A model generated the notes under the pieces. The model saw nothing but the letters and a program-made list of their open reading frames with translations. It did no database searches and was not told the origin of the DNA. A stretch of 64,000 nucleotides of DNA from Pseudomonas fluorescens (lineage in GTDB: Bacteria > Pseudomonadota > Gammaproteobacteria > Pseudomonadales > Pseudomonadaceae). Shown here piece by piece: positions 36,850 to 46,175 of the stretch. The number at the start of each line of letters is the position of its first letter. The first letter of the stretch is position 1. The DNA lies in assembly GCA_902825215.1 (NCBI GenBank), contig LR782234.1:1240001-1304000 (forward strand). Reading direction: 5' to 3'. A program made the position numbers and the translations under genes.

Positions 36850-37623
36850 TTAGTAGCCACTTAGGTATTTCATAGCGGCTCTGCGGACATTTTTTGGCAG
36901 CAGTTTGTTAACGGCGCGGAGTAGGCGAGGGCGCCAGGTGTCTACTTCCCAGTGGACGCGGTTGCGGTTCTGCACTGCTTTCCAAATGGTAGCGCTCACG
37001 TCAGTGGCGTTAAGCTTTATGCCAATTGATTGTACAATTTTTCCGTCCAGGTTTTGCATCATGGGAGTCGCAACAAAATTTGGCATTACATCGCATACGT
37101 AAATGCCATGGCGCTCCCATTCGATGTTGATCGCCTCGGTAAATCCTTTCACCCAAAACTTGCTCGCTGAATATGTAGCCTCACTTGGCACTCCATACTC
37201 TGAGCTAAGAGAGCACAGGCTGATCATGGAGGGTTGTGAACTTTTCTTTAAGTATTGGAGTGCGTGAAAGGTTCCGATTTGCACGCCTTTAATGTTCACA
37301 TCCGTTAATGCAAGGTGTTTTTCGAGTGGTATGTTTTCAAAATTATCAATAAAAGCAATCCCTGCATTATTGATCAGTACGTCAATGGCTCCGCCGTTTT
37401 CTACAGCAAATTCTTTCAATATCGCAGCAAAGTCTTCGGAATTGGTTACATCCAATCGACGATAAAAGTGCTCGACTCCTAAAGTTTTCTTTAGCTGTTC
37501 CAAGTCCTTTTCGTTGGCATCGGTTGCGGCCACACGATATCCCAGCTTGGAAAACATCAGAGCAGTTTCTGCGCCAATTCCTTTGGCCGCACCAGTGATG
37601 AATACAGTAGGTTTGTTGTTCAT
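36850..37623 (-). CDS. SDR-family oxidoreductase 1
   Basis: A 257-residue short-chain dehydrogenase with the glycine cofactor loop TGAAKGIGAET, NNAG (about residue 88), catalytic YSASK with an upstream serine, and a typical C-terminus. It lies downstream of the alpha/beta hydrolase gene on the same strand and may be transcribed with it. RBS GAAGG upstream of ATG 37623. Substrate unknown; such SDRs near hydrolases often handle small aldehydes or ketones. Confidence 0.85.
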   Translation of the reverse strand: MNNKPTVFITGAAKGIGAETALMFSKLGYRVAATDANEKDLEQLKKTLGVEHFYRRLDVTNSEDFAAILKEFAVENGGAIDVLINNAGIAFIDNFENIPLEKHLALTDVNIKGVQIGTFHALQYLKKSSQPSMISLCSLSSEYGVPSEATYSASKFWVKGFTEAINIEWERHGIYVCDVMPNFVATPMMQNLDGKIVQSIGIKLNATDVSATIWKAVQNRNRVHWEVDTWRPRLLRAVNKLLPKNVRRAAMKYLSGY

Positions 37624-37718
37624 TTATCGGGCCTTCAAGTGAGAACTTATACAGGGAGACTGATGTGAGTTCGGCGACTGTTAGTCATCGTGGAAAATGC
37701 TTTCTTTATTTAGGGGCG

Positions 37719-38630
37719 TTATGCAGGCGGAGCGCATGCCGTGGCACGTGAGACGCGGCGTCTGAGAAAAGCGATTTCCTTTTCGACAACTCGTTCAAAA
37801 GCCTTACCGACATAGATATCGAAGTGGCCTTCCTGGAAAATATGGATCTCAGCATCCATGGCCCGTTTGGCGTAGTGCAGTGTCGGGCCGGCGGGGGCAA
37901 CCGTATCTGTCTCGCAGATGCAGAACAAAACGGGACAAAAAAGCCTTGGTGTCTTCTTTCCCGGCCGATAAAACGCGATAGAAAGTGCAAAACGTGCTGC
38001 TACGTAATTTTTGAACGAATATTTGCTCGGTACCAATCCCAGGTAACCAGATTCAGCATCTTTTGCCGTCATAAGGGCAGCGGAGCCTTTCGGCCCCGCA
38101 ATTTTGACCGGTACCGGCGCAAGACCCAATATCGAGAAGGCCTTGTCTGCCACACCTAACATGATCAGCTTGAGCGACGTCAGCAGGTTGACTCTGAAAA
38201 ACGACGCTAAGCCGTCGGTAAAAGGGCACTGAGCGATTACCGCTGCGATTTTTTCGTCAGCGACGGCGGTGTGAATCACATGCCCTCCGCTGAAGGAGGA
38301 TCCCCACAGAATAACCTTTGCCGGATCCAATTCCTCGTGAGTGCGGGCATAGGCAACGGCAGACCGCCAGTCTTCCTGTTGGCTCGCTATATCCAGGAGT
38401 TGCCGAGGTTCACCTTTGCTCGCTCCAAAATTTCGATAGTCGAATACCAGGCAGGCATACCCAGCCTCACAGAACCGCTCAGCAAAAGCATCCAAGCGCA
38501 TTTCTCGTACACCACCAAGACCATGAGCCATCACAACCACCGGGTGAGGGGCGGACTCTTCTGGTAGGTACAGCCAGGCGGCGCAGCTTGTACCCTTGGA
38601 CAGAAACGACACATCTAGGCGTTGAGGCAT
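37719..38630 (-). CDS. Alpha/beta hydrolase 1
   Basis: A 303-residue hydrolase: oxyanion HGLGGVR near residue 36, nucleophile elbow WGSSFSGGH, acid and C-terminal histidine (EGHFDIY). It belongs to the YcjY-like acyl hydrolases. It is divergent from TetR 3, with an inverted repeat TTCCAAAATTGGAA in the shared promoter, so that regulator is its likely repressor. Confidence 0.8.
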   Translation of the reverse strand: MPQRLDVSFLSKGTSCAAWLYLPEESAPHPVVVMAHGLGGVREMRLDAFAERFCEAGYACLVFDYRNFGASKGEPRQLLDIASQQEDWRSAVAYARTHEELDPAKVILWGSSFSGGHVIHTAVADEKIAAVIAQCPFTDGLASFFRVNLLTSLKLIMLGVADKAFSILGLAPVPVKIAGPKGSAALMTAKDAESGYLGLVPSKYSFKNYVAARFALSIAFYRPGKKTPRLFCPVLFCICETDTVAPAGPTLHYAKRAMDAEIHIFQEGHFDIYVGKAFERVVEKEIAFLRRRVSRATACAPPA

Positions 38631-38660
38631 GGTGAAGTCCTTATTGTTTTTTTGATGCTA

Positions 38661-38674
38661 TTCCAAAATTGGAA
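38661..38674. promoter_or_regulatory. Inverted repeat between hydrolase 1 and TetR 3
   Basis: TTCCAA and TTGGAA arms separated by two bases, 31 bases before one start codon and 37 before the other. Likely operator for TetR 3. Confidence 0.5.
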
Positions 38675-38710
38675 CACCTTACAATAATTTTTTTCAGGTA
38701 TACTCGCGCC

Positions 38711-39346
38711 ATGACAAAAAGCACCTTCCCCACACGCACTCAACGCAAGGCTGAGGCCACGCGGCTAGCAATAATCGAACATGCGGAAGCCCTAATTTTG
38801 GAGGGTGGAGCTGTCGCCTTGACGCTCGAGGCCGTTGCTGAACGAGCAGACGTTGCGGTGCAGACCATCTACAACCGAATTGGTGGACGATCAGCGTTGC
38901 TCATGGCAGTTGCTGAAAGGGCCTTTGAAGAGAACAAGGTCTACATGGATGCTGCTTATTCGGCAGCCGGGACGCCTTTAGAGCGGCTTCAAATGGCCGC
39001 TAAAGGTTATTTTCGGTTCGCTTTTGAGCGCCCAAATGAGTTCCGGTTACTAGCGGATCCTCCTAATGAGCCCGAAGCCTTAGCGCGTGTGAGCGAGCTG
39101 GTAAGGCACCAAAACAGCAAAATGGAAGCGGCCATAGCCGATGGCATCTCTGACGGTTCGATTGATCAGACTGTCGACCCATACCTTGCCACTACCTCTA
39201 TGTGGGCAGCAGCTAATGGCGTGTTGAGTTTAATGTGGCGAGCGGATTCAATTCCGATCAGTCCGGAATTGATGGAACAGTTATTGGCGCAGTGGATGAA
39301 TATCGTTATTAAAGGCCTCACTTCCCAAGGAAGAAATGATGCCTAA
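38711..39346 (+). CDS. TetR-family repressor 3
   Basis: A 211-residue regulator with helix-turn-helix near residues 35-60 (LEAVAERADVAVQTIYNRIG). ATG at 38711 (MTKSTFPTRT). It is unlike TetR 1 and TetR 2 and is divergently placed to hydrolase 1 and SDR 1, which it probably controls. Confidence 0.85.
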   Translation: MTKSTFPTRTQRKAEATRLAIIEHAEALILEGGAVALTLEAVAERADVAVQTIYNRIGGRSALLMAVAERAFEENKVYMDAAYSAAGTPLERLQMAAKGYFRFAFERPNEFRLLADPPNEPEALARVSELVRHQNSKMEAAIADGISDGSIDQTVDPYLATTSMWAAANGVLSLMWRADSIPISPELMEQLLAQWMNIVIKGLTSQGRNDA

Positions 39347-39519
39347 AGAGTTTTTCCAAGTCAGGGGAAAGTCGACCATGCGCTTTGATCAACTGTCAGA
39401 AATGATCAGCGACCGTCGACTGTGCTTTTAATCGTAGCAGGTGTCAGCAGCCGGTTGGCCTAATCGAGTACCTCGCCTCATGCGTTAGGCACAGCCGTGA
39501 AGGCTGTGCCAACTCAGTT

Positions 39520-40710
39520 TTATGAATATTTCGCAGTGTGTGGACTGCGTAAAATATTGAATCTCACAAAGCCTTCTGCGAGATCGGCGATAAGATCAGA
39601 TGGGTCTTCAAGACCAATATGCAGTCGTACAAGGTGCCCATCGACTTCCCATGACGTCGCACTTCTGACGGGTTTGGGATCTGCGATCATCGCCAGGCTT
39701 TCAAAACCACCCCAAGAGTAGCCAATTGAAAACAACGACAGATTATCCAAGAGAGCATCTGCTGCTGGCTGCGTGGAAGGCTGTATCGTGAACGACAGCA
39801 AGCCAGATGCCCCTCTAAAATCCCGTTTCCATAAGTCGTGTTGTGGGTGCGATTCCAATGCCGGGTAATGAACTGCGATAACTTCCTCTCGGCTTTCCAA
39901 CCACTTAGCCACTATCGTCGCATTTTTGTAGTGACGCTCCAGGCGCACGTCTAGCGTTCTCATCCCTCGCAGGGCCAGCGTCACATCGTCGGGGCTAGCG
40001 AATAAACCCATATTGAAGTGATATCGCCTGAGGCTTTCCCACGCTCGCTTGGATGCGGATACAGTGCCAAGAACTGCGTCGGAGTGGCCGACGATGTATT
40101 TTGTTGCTGCCATGATAGAAAGGTCGACGCCAAGCTCCATGGTTGGGCAATAAAGCGGTGTGCCCCACGTATTGTCTGCAATAACCAGAATGTCATGGTC
40201 ATGAGCAACTTTGGCAATGGCTGGAATGTCCTGTATCTCTAACGTCAAGGAGCCAGGAGACTCTAGATAAATCGCTTTAGTATTAGTTCGGAGGAAATCA
40301 ACAATGCCGGATCCTACCGTAGGGTCATAAAACGACGCCTCGATTCCCAAGCGCTTACCCACTTGCTCGCAGAAGACCCTCACCGGCGCGTACACATTGT
40401 CGGCAATCAAAATGTGATCACCCATCCCCACCACTGAAAGTATCGCAGTCGTACACGCGGATAGCCCTGAAGGACATAGAACCGTGCCTTCAGCTCCTTC
40501 CAGATGCTTAAGGGCTTCAGTGAGTGCCTCCGTTGAAGGATTGTTCCAACGTCCGTAAGCGTATTTTTGACGTCCTTCACGCATGGACTCGCATGTGGGA
40601 AAGGCCACTGTAGAGCCTCGGTAAACGGGCGTGTTGACGAATCCGTGGTGTTGATCAGGCTCGATAGACGCGTGGGCGAGTAAGGTCTGTACGGTTTTAT
40701 ATTTTTTCAT
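39520..40710 (-). CDS. metC: Cystathionine beta-lyase (MetC-like)
   Basis: A 396-residue PLP-dependent C-S lyase of the Cys/Met metabolism family. The PLP lysine is in MAATKYIVGHSD and the PLP-phosphate binding region is intact. It releases thiol from cystathionine or related cysteine S-conjugates. It is divergent from an amino acid permease, with the shared operator-like site at 40876 between them; the setting suggests cysteine conjugate use rather than core methionine synthesis. ATG at 40710. Confidence 0.85.
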   Translation of the reverse strand: MKKYKTVQTLLAHASIEPDQHHGFVNTPVYRGSTVAFPTCESMREGRQKYAYGRWNNPSTEALTEALKHLEGAEGTVLCPSGLSACTTAILSVVGMGDHILIADNVYAPVRVFCEQVGKRLGIEASFYDPTVGSGIVDFLRTNTKAIYLESPGSLTLEIQDIPAIAKVAHDHDILVIADNTWGTPLYCPTMELGVDLSIMAATKYIVGHSDAVLGTVSASKRAWESLRRYHFNMGLFASPDDVTLALRGMRTLDVRLERHYKNATIVAKWLESREEVIAVHYPALESHPQHDLWKRDFRGASGLLSFTIQPSTQPAADALLDNLSLFSIGYSWGGFESLAMIADPKPVRSATSWEVDGHLVRLHIGLEDPSDLIADLAEGFVRFNILRSPHTAKYS

Positions 40711-41092
40711 ACCGGATCCAATTCTTACCTTGTTGAGGGCGGGGAGGGATGCGTAGCCGCTGCAGATTCAAGATTAAAATACCATTCGCTCTAAATGTCT
40801 ATCATTAGGTTGGCTTGTAGAAAAACGCCCGTAAAAACAATTGGTTGAAAATCTAAAAAAATAGAGTTTGCACGGCTACCATGTGAATGGTAGGTTTTTC
40901 GTGCCTCGGGATTTAGCAATCTGGTCGACCTAAAAGCAATGATCTGAGCGTGCTATGGCATTGAGTGGGCGAACTCTAGTCGCTGATGACAGTAGAGCTC
41001 ACGGCTTTTCCCACAATCCCATGGGATGGGATAAGGAAGTTAAGTTTGCAAAACATAAGAAAAAAACTGCAAATTAATCGTTCGGGTGGTAC
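40711..41092. other. Divergent control region between metC and the permease gene
   Basis: A 382-base gap that holds the 18-base operator-like palindrome at 40876-40893 and both promoters. Nothing else was recognised. Confidence 0.5.
40876..40893. promoter_or_regulatory. Operator-like site, metC/permease
   Basis: CTACCATGTGAATGGTAG: inverted CTACCA/TGGTAG half-sites six bases apart. The gap has the same length as in the sites before the AhpD operon, acpH and hydrolase 2. Confidence 0.65.
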
Positions 41093-42577
41093 ATGAAAAA
41101 ACAAAAAGATCAATCCTTCTTAGAAGTTCAGTGCAGCAACGAACTGAAAGATAAGTCGAACTGGCTTGACTCCCATGAAAGCGGATACTCAAAGCACTTA
41201 AAGAAACGTCATGTACAGATGATGGCGCTAGGTGGGGCAATTGGCACCGGGTTGTTCTTGGGCGCGGGGGCTAGACTTCAAATCGCAGGGCCTGCGCTTG
41301 CAATTGTTTATTTAATTTGTGGCATCTTCGCTTTTTTCATCTTGAGGGCGCTAGGCGAGCTGGTTATGCACCGTCCAAGTAGTGGTAGTTTCGTCTCCTA
41401 TACTAGGGAGTTTATGGGGGAGCGTGCTTCATTCGTTGCTGGTTGGATGTATTTTCTCGTATGGGCGTTAACAGGCGTTGTTGATATAACAGCGATTGCT
41501 ATTTATATGAAGTATTGGAGCGTTTTTTCAGACGTTCCTCAGTGGGTATTCGCATTAAGCGCCTTAGGCGTAGTTACAGTGATGAACATGGTTGGTGTTA
41601 AGTGGTTTGGTGAAGTGGAGTTCTGGTTTGCCGTAATTAAGGTCGCTGCAATCAGTGTGTTCTTGGTGATTGGGTCTTATTTCTTTGCTACAGGCCATGA
41701 GGTTGCTGGGCATATTCCAGGCCTACATTTAATTACAGATAACGGGGGAATATTCCCGCATGGAATTCTGCCTGCAATTATCATTGTGCAAGGCGTTATC
41801 TTTGCTTACGCGAGCATAGAGTTGGTAGGGACTGCCGCCGGCGAGACGGCGGACGCTAAAAATGTTATCCCTAAAGCCATCAACGGTGTGATCTGGAGAA
41901 TCGGTCTTTTTTATGTGGGATCCGTTTTCTTGCTCGTTACTGTTCTGCCTTGGACAGCTTATAGCGCTAACGTCAGTCCTTTCGTAACGTTTTTTGAGGC
42001 GCTGGGGATCCCTGGGATTGGCTCCGTTATGAATATCGTTGTTATGACGGCGGCGCTTTCAAGCCTGAATTCAGGTTTGTACGCAACCGGTCGCGTATTG
42101 AGATCACTTGCTATGGGTGGATCGGCGCCAAAAATGTTTAAGCGCATGAGTACCCAAGGAGTCCCCTATATGGGCATTTTGGTTACCATGGGGATTAACG
42201 TATTTGGTGTATTACTAAACTTCCTGATTCCATCACAACTATTTGAACTTCTGCTGAATCTTGTGTCGCTTGGAATCCTTTCGACTTGGGCGTTCATTGT
42301 TTTATCGCAGATAAAGTACCGTCGTGCTGTCAAGAGAGGGGAGGTCGAGATGGTTTCATTTAAAATGCCTGGAGCTCCGTTTACCTCTTGGCTAACCCTC
42401 GTTTTCTTGGTGATGGTTTTGGTTCTCTTGGCGTTCGACTATCCCAATGGAACGTACACCGTTCTTTCCATACCGTTAGTCGCAGGAGCTCTGATGCTAG
42501 GTTGGTCGAAGGCAGTTCGTTCCAGAGCAAAAAGCTTGCGAGAAATCGAGGGCACGGCTAGCCACGTCGGAGCCTAG
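41093..42577 (+). CDS. Amino acid permease (APC family)
   Basis: A 494-residue transporter with twelve hydrophobic segments. The opening KRHVQMMALGGAIGTGLFLG is the typical first-helix motif of the proline/asparagine/aromatic amino-acid permease group. GGGTGG precedes the ATG. With a cystathionine lyase divergent to it, the cargo is likely an amino acid carrying sulfur, though the family cannot prove that. Confidence 0.85.
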   Translation: MKKQKDQSFLEVQCSNELKDKSNWLDSHESGYSKHLKKRHVQMMALGGAIGTGLFLGAGARLQIAGPALAIVYLICGIFAFFILRALGELVMHRPSSGSFVSYTREFMGERASFVAGWMYFLVWALTGVVDITAIAIYMKYWSVFSDVPQWVFALSALGVVTVMNMVGVKWFGEVEFWFAVIKVAAISVFLVIGSYFFATGHEVAGHIPGLHLITDNGGIFPHGILPAIIIVQGVIFAYASIELVGTAAGETADAKNVIPKAINGVIWRIGLFYVGSVFLLVTVLPWTAYSANVSPFVTFFEALGIPGIGSVMNIVVMTAALSSLNSGLYATGRVLRSLAMGGSAPKMFKRMSTQGVPYMGILVTMGINVFGVLLNFLIPSQLFELLLNLVSLGILSTWAFIVLSQIKYRRAVKRGEVEMVSFKMPGAPFTSWLTLVFLVMVLVLLAFDYPNGTYTVLSIPLVAGALMLGWSKAVRSRAKSLREIEGTASHVGA

Positions 42578-42941
42578 GTAATGCAGGTGGGGGGGGCGTT
42601 TTATAACGTCCTCTCATCTGTAAATCTTGACGTCATCATTCTGAACCTTATTTCTAAATCTATTTATTTTTCGCCATAATTAAATGCTCGGCTATAAGCC
42701 AATTTGCCTCTCGTCAGAGTATTCATTGAATAAATCCTGATTATCAACCGCCAGCATTCGGTTGGCACATACCACCTGACTAACTGGATCTGGGCGCATC
42801 AGGGTTGAGGATGAATGGTCTTTTTTGACCGTTCGCTGAAGCTCAAAACAAATATGCTTGCATGCCACCCTACCAGTTGGTAGAGTGACTAGGTAGAAAC
42901 ACAACCCACCCGCAAGCTGTTATGCACAGAGGACTCAACAG
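42578..42941. other. Control region upstream of osmC
   Basis: A 364-base gap with the operator-like site at 42870. A 70-codon frame on the minus strand (42692-42904) looks incidental. Confidence 0.5.
42866..42883. promoter_or_regulatory. Operator-like half site upstream of osmC
   Basis: CCAGTTGGTAG matches the right half of the site before hydrolase 2 exactly; the left half is weaker (CACCCTA). Read as CTACCAGTTGGTAG it is a palindrome with a two-base gap. Confidence 0.45.
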
Positions 42942-43496
42942 ATGACCACTAACCTGAACGGTATTGACGTAGCTGCCCTGCAACAATTTGCCCAAGGCGT
43001 TGCTGAGGATGCCAGCAAGCGTCACGCGAGCTTCAACGTTAAGACCGAGTGGAAAGGCCAGACCCGCACCTTAGCTAAGGTCAGCCGTTATAGCCTCGCC
43101 GGTGAAAGCTATTCCCGCAATTTTGAAATTGCTGCCGATGAGCCAAATGAGTTGCTGGGTGAAGACACCGCGCCTAACCCTCAAGAACTGCTGATGTCTG
43201 CTCTCAACGCTTGCATGTCGGTCGGCTATGCCGCCAACGCCGCGATGATGGGTATCAAAATTCACAGCTTGGAGATCGAGACTGACGGCACCCTCGACCT
43301 GCGCGGCTTCCTGGGCATCGACGAAAGCGTTAACCCAGGCTACGACGAGGTGAGCGTTGTAGTTCGCCTGCACACAGATGCATCCCGTGAGCGTGTCGAG
43401 GAACTGCATAACGTGGTGCTCAAGACTTCGGTCAACTATGCCAACTTCTCGAGAGCCATTCGCATGGTGCCAACCTTGGAAGTTCGCGAGGGCTAA
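42942..43496 (+). CDS. OsmC-family protein lacking the second catalytic cysteine
   Basis: A 184-residue OsmC/Ohr-fold protein. The first cysteine is at residue 91 (LNACMSVGYA), but the usual second cysteine position reads KTSVNYANF and no other cysteine exists in the protein, so it cannot make the internal disulfide of classical Ohr/OsmC peroxidases. GAGGACTC precedes the ATG. First gene of a likely operon with SDR 2 (gap 88 bases). Confidence 0.85.
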   Translation: MTTNLNGIDVAALQQFAQGVAEDASKRHASFNVKTEWKGQTRTLAKVSRYSLAGESYSRNFEIAADEPNELLGEDTAPNPQELLMSALNACMSVGYAANAAMMGIKIHSLEIETDGTLDLRGFLGIDESVNPGYDEVSVVVRLHTDASRERVEELHNVVLKTSVNYANFSRAIRMVPTLEVREG

Positions 43497-43584
43497 TTTC
43501 CGCCTAGCTCACATTCAAGTTCAGCGTGCATCGGCAGCAAGCCTGCTGGTGCCGCCTTCTGAAATCTAGATATCGGAGTCTGCA

Positions 43585-44358
43585 ATGAACGATTTTTTTA
43601 AAGGCAAGAAACTGTTGGTCGTCGGCGGCACCAGCGGTATGGGCCTGGAAACGGCACGCATGATTCTCAAGGCTGGTGGCAGTGTTGTGCTCACTGGTAG
43701 CAAGCAAGACAAAGCCGATGCAGTTCGTAACGAGCTCAGCCCGCTGGGCTCTGTGTCAGTGATCGTGGCCAATCTGATGACTGAAGAGGGCATGCACACC
43801 GTTCTCAAGGATATCAACGCCAACCACACTGATATTAGCCTGATGGTCAACTCCGCCGGGATCTTTATTCCTAAGGCCTTTACCGAGCACGACGCTGCCG
43901 ACTACGACATGTATCTGTCGCTGAACCGCGCAACCTTCTTCATTACTCAGACCGTCGTCAAGAACATGCTCGCAGCCAAGCTGGAGGGTTCGATTGTTAA
44001 CGTCGGATCTATCGGCGCCCAAGCCGCGCTGGCGGGTTCGCCGGCATCTGCTTACTCCATGGCGAAGGCGGGCCTTCACGCATTAACTCGTAACCTGGCA
44101 GTTGAGCTTGCCCACTCGGGTATCCGGGTCAATGCGGTATCGCCTGGCATTGTTCACACCTCGATTTACGAAGGTTTTATGGACAAGGAAGCGATCCCTG
44201 AGGCGATGAAGTCGCTGAACGATTTCCATCCGCTGGGCCGCGTCGGTGTTCCCGAAGATGTTGCCAACACGATCCTATTCCTGCTCTCCGATAAAACCTC
44301 TTGGGTCACCGGTGCCATTTGGGACGTTGATGCAGGGGTAATGGCGGTACGCGCTTAA
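43585..44358 (+). CDS. SDR-family oxidoreductase 2
   Basis: A 257-residue short-chain dehydrogenase with GGTSGMGLE cofactor loop, NSAG, catalytic S and YSMAK, and PGIVHT. CGGAG precedes the ATG. It lies in the osmC-SDR-TetR 2-DsbA-thioredoxin run on the plus strand, so a reductive detoxification role is inferred. Confidence 0.87.
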   Translation: MNDFFKGKKLLVVGGTSGMGLETARMILKAGGSVVLTGSKQDKADAVRNELSPLGSVSVIVANLMTEEGMHTVLKDINANHTDISLMVNSAGIFIPKAFTEHDAADYDMYLSLNRATFFITQTVVKNMLAAKLEGSIVNVGSIGAQAALAGSPASAYSMAKAGLHALTRNLAVELAHSGIRVNAVSPGIVHTSIYEGFMDKEAIPEAMKSLNDFHPLGRVGVPEDVANTILFLLSDKTSWVTGAIWDVDAGVMAVRA

Positions 44359-44454
44359 CATCCAGTTAGCAAGTGATCAGCGCTTCTTAGCGAGGCGCTT
44401 TCAGTGCGCTGCGTTCGGTGAGCATTAGGTGATTACTGGCTGAAGGAGTTTTCA

Positions 44455-45045
44455 ATGTCTATTACGACAAAAGCCGCGCTAATGAATTGTGCGGAAACCC
44501 AGATGCGCTCCAAGGGGTATTCGGCGTTCAGTTACGCTGATCTCGCAGTGGAGGTCGGCATCAGGAAGGCCAGTATTCACCATCACTTTCCGACCAAGGA
44601 ATGTCTGGGCGCAGAACTGATCAACGATTACATCAACCGTTTCAATGAGACGTTGGCTTCAATCGAAGCCATGCATTTAGACCCACTGCAGCGCCTGCGA
44701 GCATTTTCGCGACTGTTCGTTATCAGTGCGAATGAAGGGCTATTGCCGTTATGTGGCGCCCTAGCGGCGGAAATGGCTGCGTTGCCGTTGTCGCTCCAGG
44801 GGCTAACGCGAGACTTCTTCAACTCTCAGCTCGCCTGGCTTCAATGCACCTTACGAGACGCAGTCCGGCAGCAGAACTGGTCGCTGGGAACATCTGCTGA
44901 GAACTTCGCCTTCATGCTTCTGAGCATGTTGGAGGGAGCAAGCCTCATCAATTGGACACTAGATCAATCAACCGATCCGTTGGCTGGCTTCAACCATTTG
45001 CTTGAAATGGCGGCAGTGCAATCTTCATTTCTTCGTGCAGGATAA
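44455..45045 (+). CDS. TetR-family repressor 2
   Basis: A 196-residue paralogue of TetR 1 (shared SYADLA, IHHHFPTKE, LPLCGALAAE). AAGGAG sits eight bases before the ATG. Three bases separate its stop from the DsbA-like ATG, so the two are co-translated. It is a strong candidate for the repressor reading the CTACCA...TGGTAG sites. The cysteine in LPLCGALA is conserved with TetR 1. Confidence 0.87.
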   Translation: MSITTKAALMNCAETQMRSKGYSAFSYADLAVEVGIRKASIHHHFPTKECLGAELINDYINRFNETLASIEAMHLDPLQRLRAFSRLFVISANEGLLPLCGALAAEMAALPLSLQGLTRDFFNSQLAWLQCTLRDAVRQQNWSLGTSAENFAFMLLSMLEGASLINWTLDQSTDPLAGFNHLLEMAAVQSSFLRAG

Positions 45046-45048
45046 TTT

Positions 45049-45747
45049 ATGCAAACCCCTTCGAAAAAATATGTAGTCGACATCTGGTCTGATTACGTGT
45101 GCCCATGGTGCTGGATTGCCAAGCGTCGATTTGAAAAAGCGCTTGATCGTTCCGGCATCAAGGACGATGTACAGATCAATGTTCGCGCCTATCGTCTGGC
45201 TGCCAATCACGCTCCGGAGGCAATGATACCTGCCCTGCGACGTAAGCTGGGCCACGCGGGATCCGCTGACGCCATGATGAGTACAGTGAGCAGCTACGCT
45301 CGTGCTGATGGTTTGGATTATCGCTTTGAAACCATGATGTTTGGCGATACGGCTGATGCTCATATGTTGGTGAAAGCTGTCGGGGATACCGCAGTGAAAG
45401 CGCGCCTTGTGGAGGCGCTGTATGAACAAAGTACCAGTCATGGCAGATCGATCTTTGATCGCTCGAGTCTGGAGGCTATTGCGAAAGAGGTGGGCGTGTC
45501 GGATGAGTCAATTCAGTTGGCATGGACATCCCCAGAACTGCGCGCTGAGATGGAAGAGGAGGAAGCTTTTGCGGCGCAGTTAGGCTCGGGCGTTCCGCTG
45601 TTTGTCTTCGACAATGCGTTCTCATTATCGGGTGCGCAGCCTGACGCAGCCTTTCTCGAGGCGCTCAATAAAATGGCAGCCAACGCGAACACCGAGGATA
45701 GCTCAGTGATGGGCCAGGTATGCGGTATCGACGGCTGCGAAATTTAA
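45049..45747 (+). CDS. DsbA-family oxidoreductase (FrnE-like)
   Basis: A 232-residue thioredoxin-fold protein with active site C18-P-W-C21 (DYVCPWCWIAK) and the helical insertion of FrnE/HCCA isomerase-like proteins. It has no signal peptide, so it acts in the cytoplasm, reducing or isomerising mixed disulfides. It follows TetR 2 immediately. A C-terminal GQVCGIDGCE holds a further cysteine pair. Confidence 0.87.
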   Translation: MQTPSKKYVVDIWSDYVCPWCWIAKRRFEKALDRSGIKDDVQINVRAYRLAANHAPEAMIPALRRKLGHAGSADAMMSTVSSYARADGLDYRFETMMFGDTADAHMLVKAVGDTAVKARLVEALYEQSTSHGRSIFDRSSLEAIAKEVGVSDESIQLAWTSPELRAEMEEEEAFAAQLGSGVPLFVFDNAFSLSGAQPDAAFLEALNKMAANANTEDSSVMGQVCGIDGCEI

Positions 45748-45760
45748 ATGGAAATGCGCG

Positions 45761-45790
45761 GCGGCACTCAAAAGGTGCCGCTTTCTTTTT
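45761..45790 (+). terminator. Terminator between the DsbA-like and thioredoxin-like genes
   Basis: GCGGCAC/GTGCCGC stem of seven pairs, then CTTTCTTTTT. It may partly separate the thioredoxin gene from the operon. Confidence 0.75.
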
Positions 45791-45811
45791 CGTTCGAAAC
45801 GTGAGATCCAG

Positions 45812-46141
45812 ATGAGCCGTATCGTTGAGTTGAATGCTCCCCAATTTGCCCGCTTTGTTGCCAAAGGCAGCAGTGTCGTGCTGTTCTCAGCATCCTGGTG
45901 CAAACCTTGTAAAGAGATGAAGCCAGTCTTCGTGGACTTGGAGGAAAAGCTCCATGCTCTGGCTGCATTTGGAAAGATTGATGTTGCAGTTTCGCCGACG
46001 ATTGCGCAGATGTATGGCATTCGCGCAGTGCCGTCCCTGGGAGTTTTTCATGAAGGACGACTGCTTCGAGTCATCGCCGGGTCGAGATCAGTTTCTGCTC
46101 TGAAAAAAGCGATTGTCACTGAGCTGGAGGATGCCAGCTAA
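45812..46141 (+). CDS. Thioredoxin-family protein with WCKPC active site
   Basis: A 109-residue single thioredoxin domain. The active site is W29-C30-K31-P32-C33 instead of the common WCGPC. Such a change alters redox potential and substrate choice. It has no signal peptide. It forms the end of the plus-strand thiol operon and is convergent with the KefC gene. Confidence 0.88.
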   Translation: MSRIVELNAPQFARFVAKGSSVVLFSASWCKPCKEMKPVFVDLEEKLHALAAFGKIDVAVSPTIAQMYGIRAVPSLGVFHEGRLLRVIAGSRSVSALKKAIVTELEDAS

Positions 46142-46175
46142 GCAGGTATCCTCCGACTCCAGCCAGCAGAATCAG

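Noticed and set aside
42692..42904. A 70-codon minus-strand frame upstream of osmC.
   Set aside because: It covers the operator-like site and has no start signal or known relatives.
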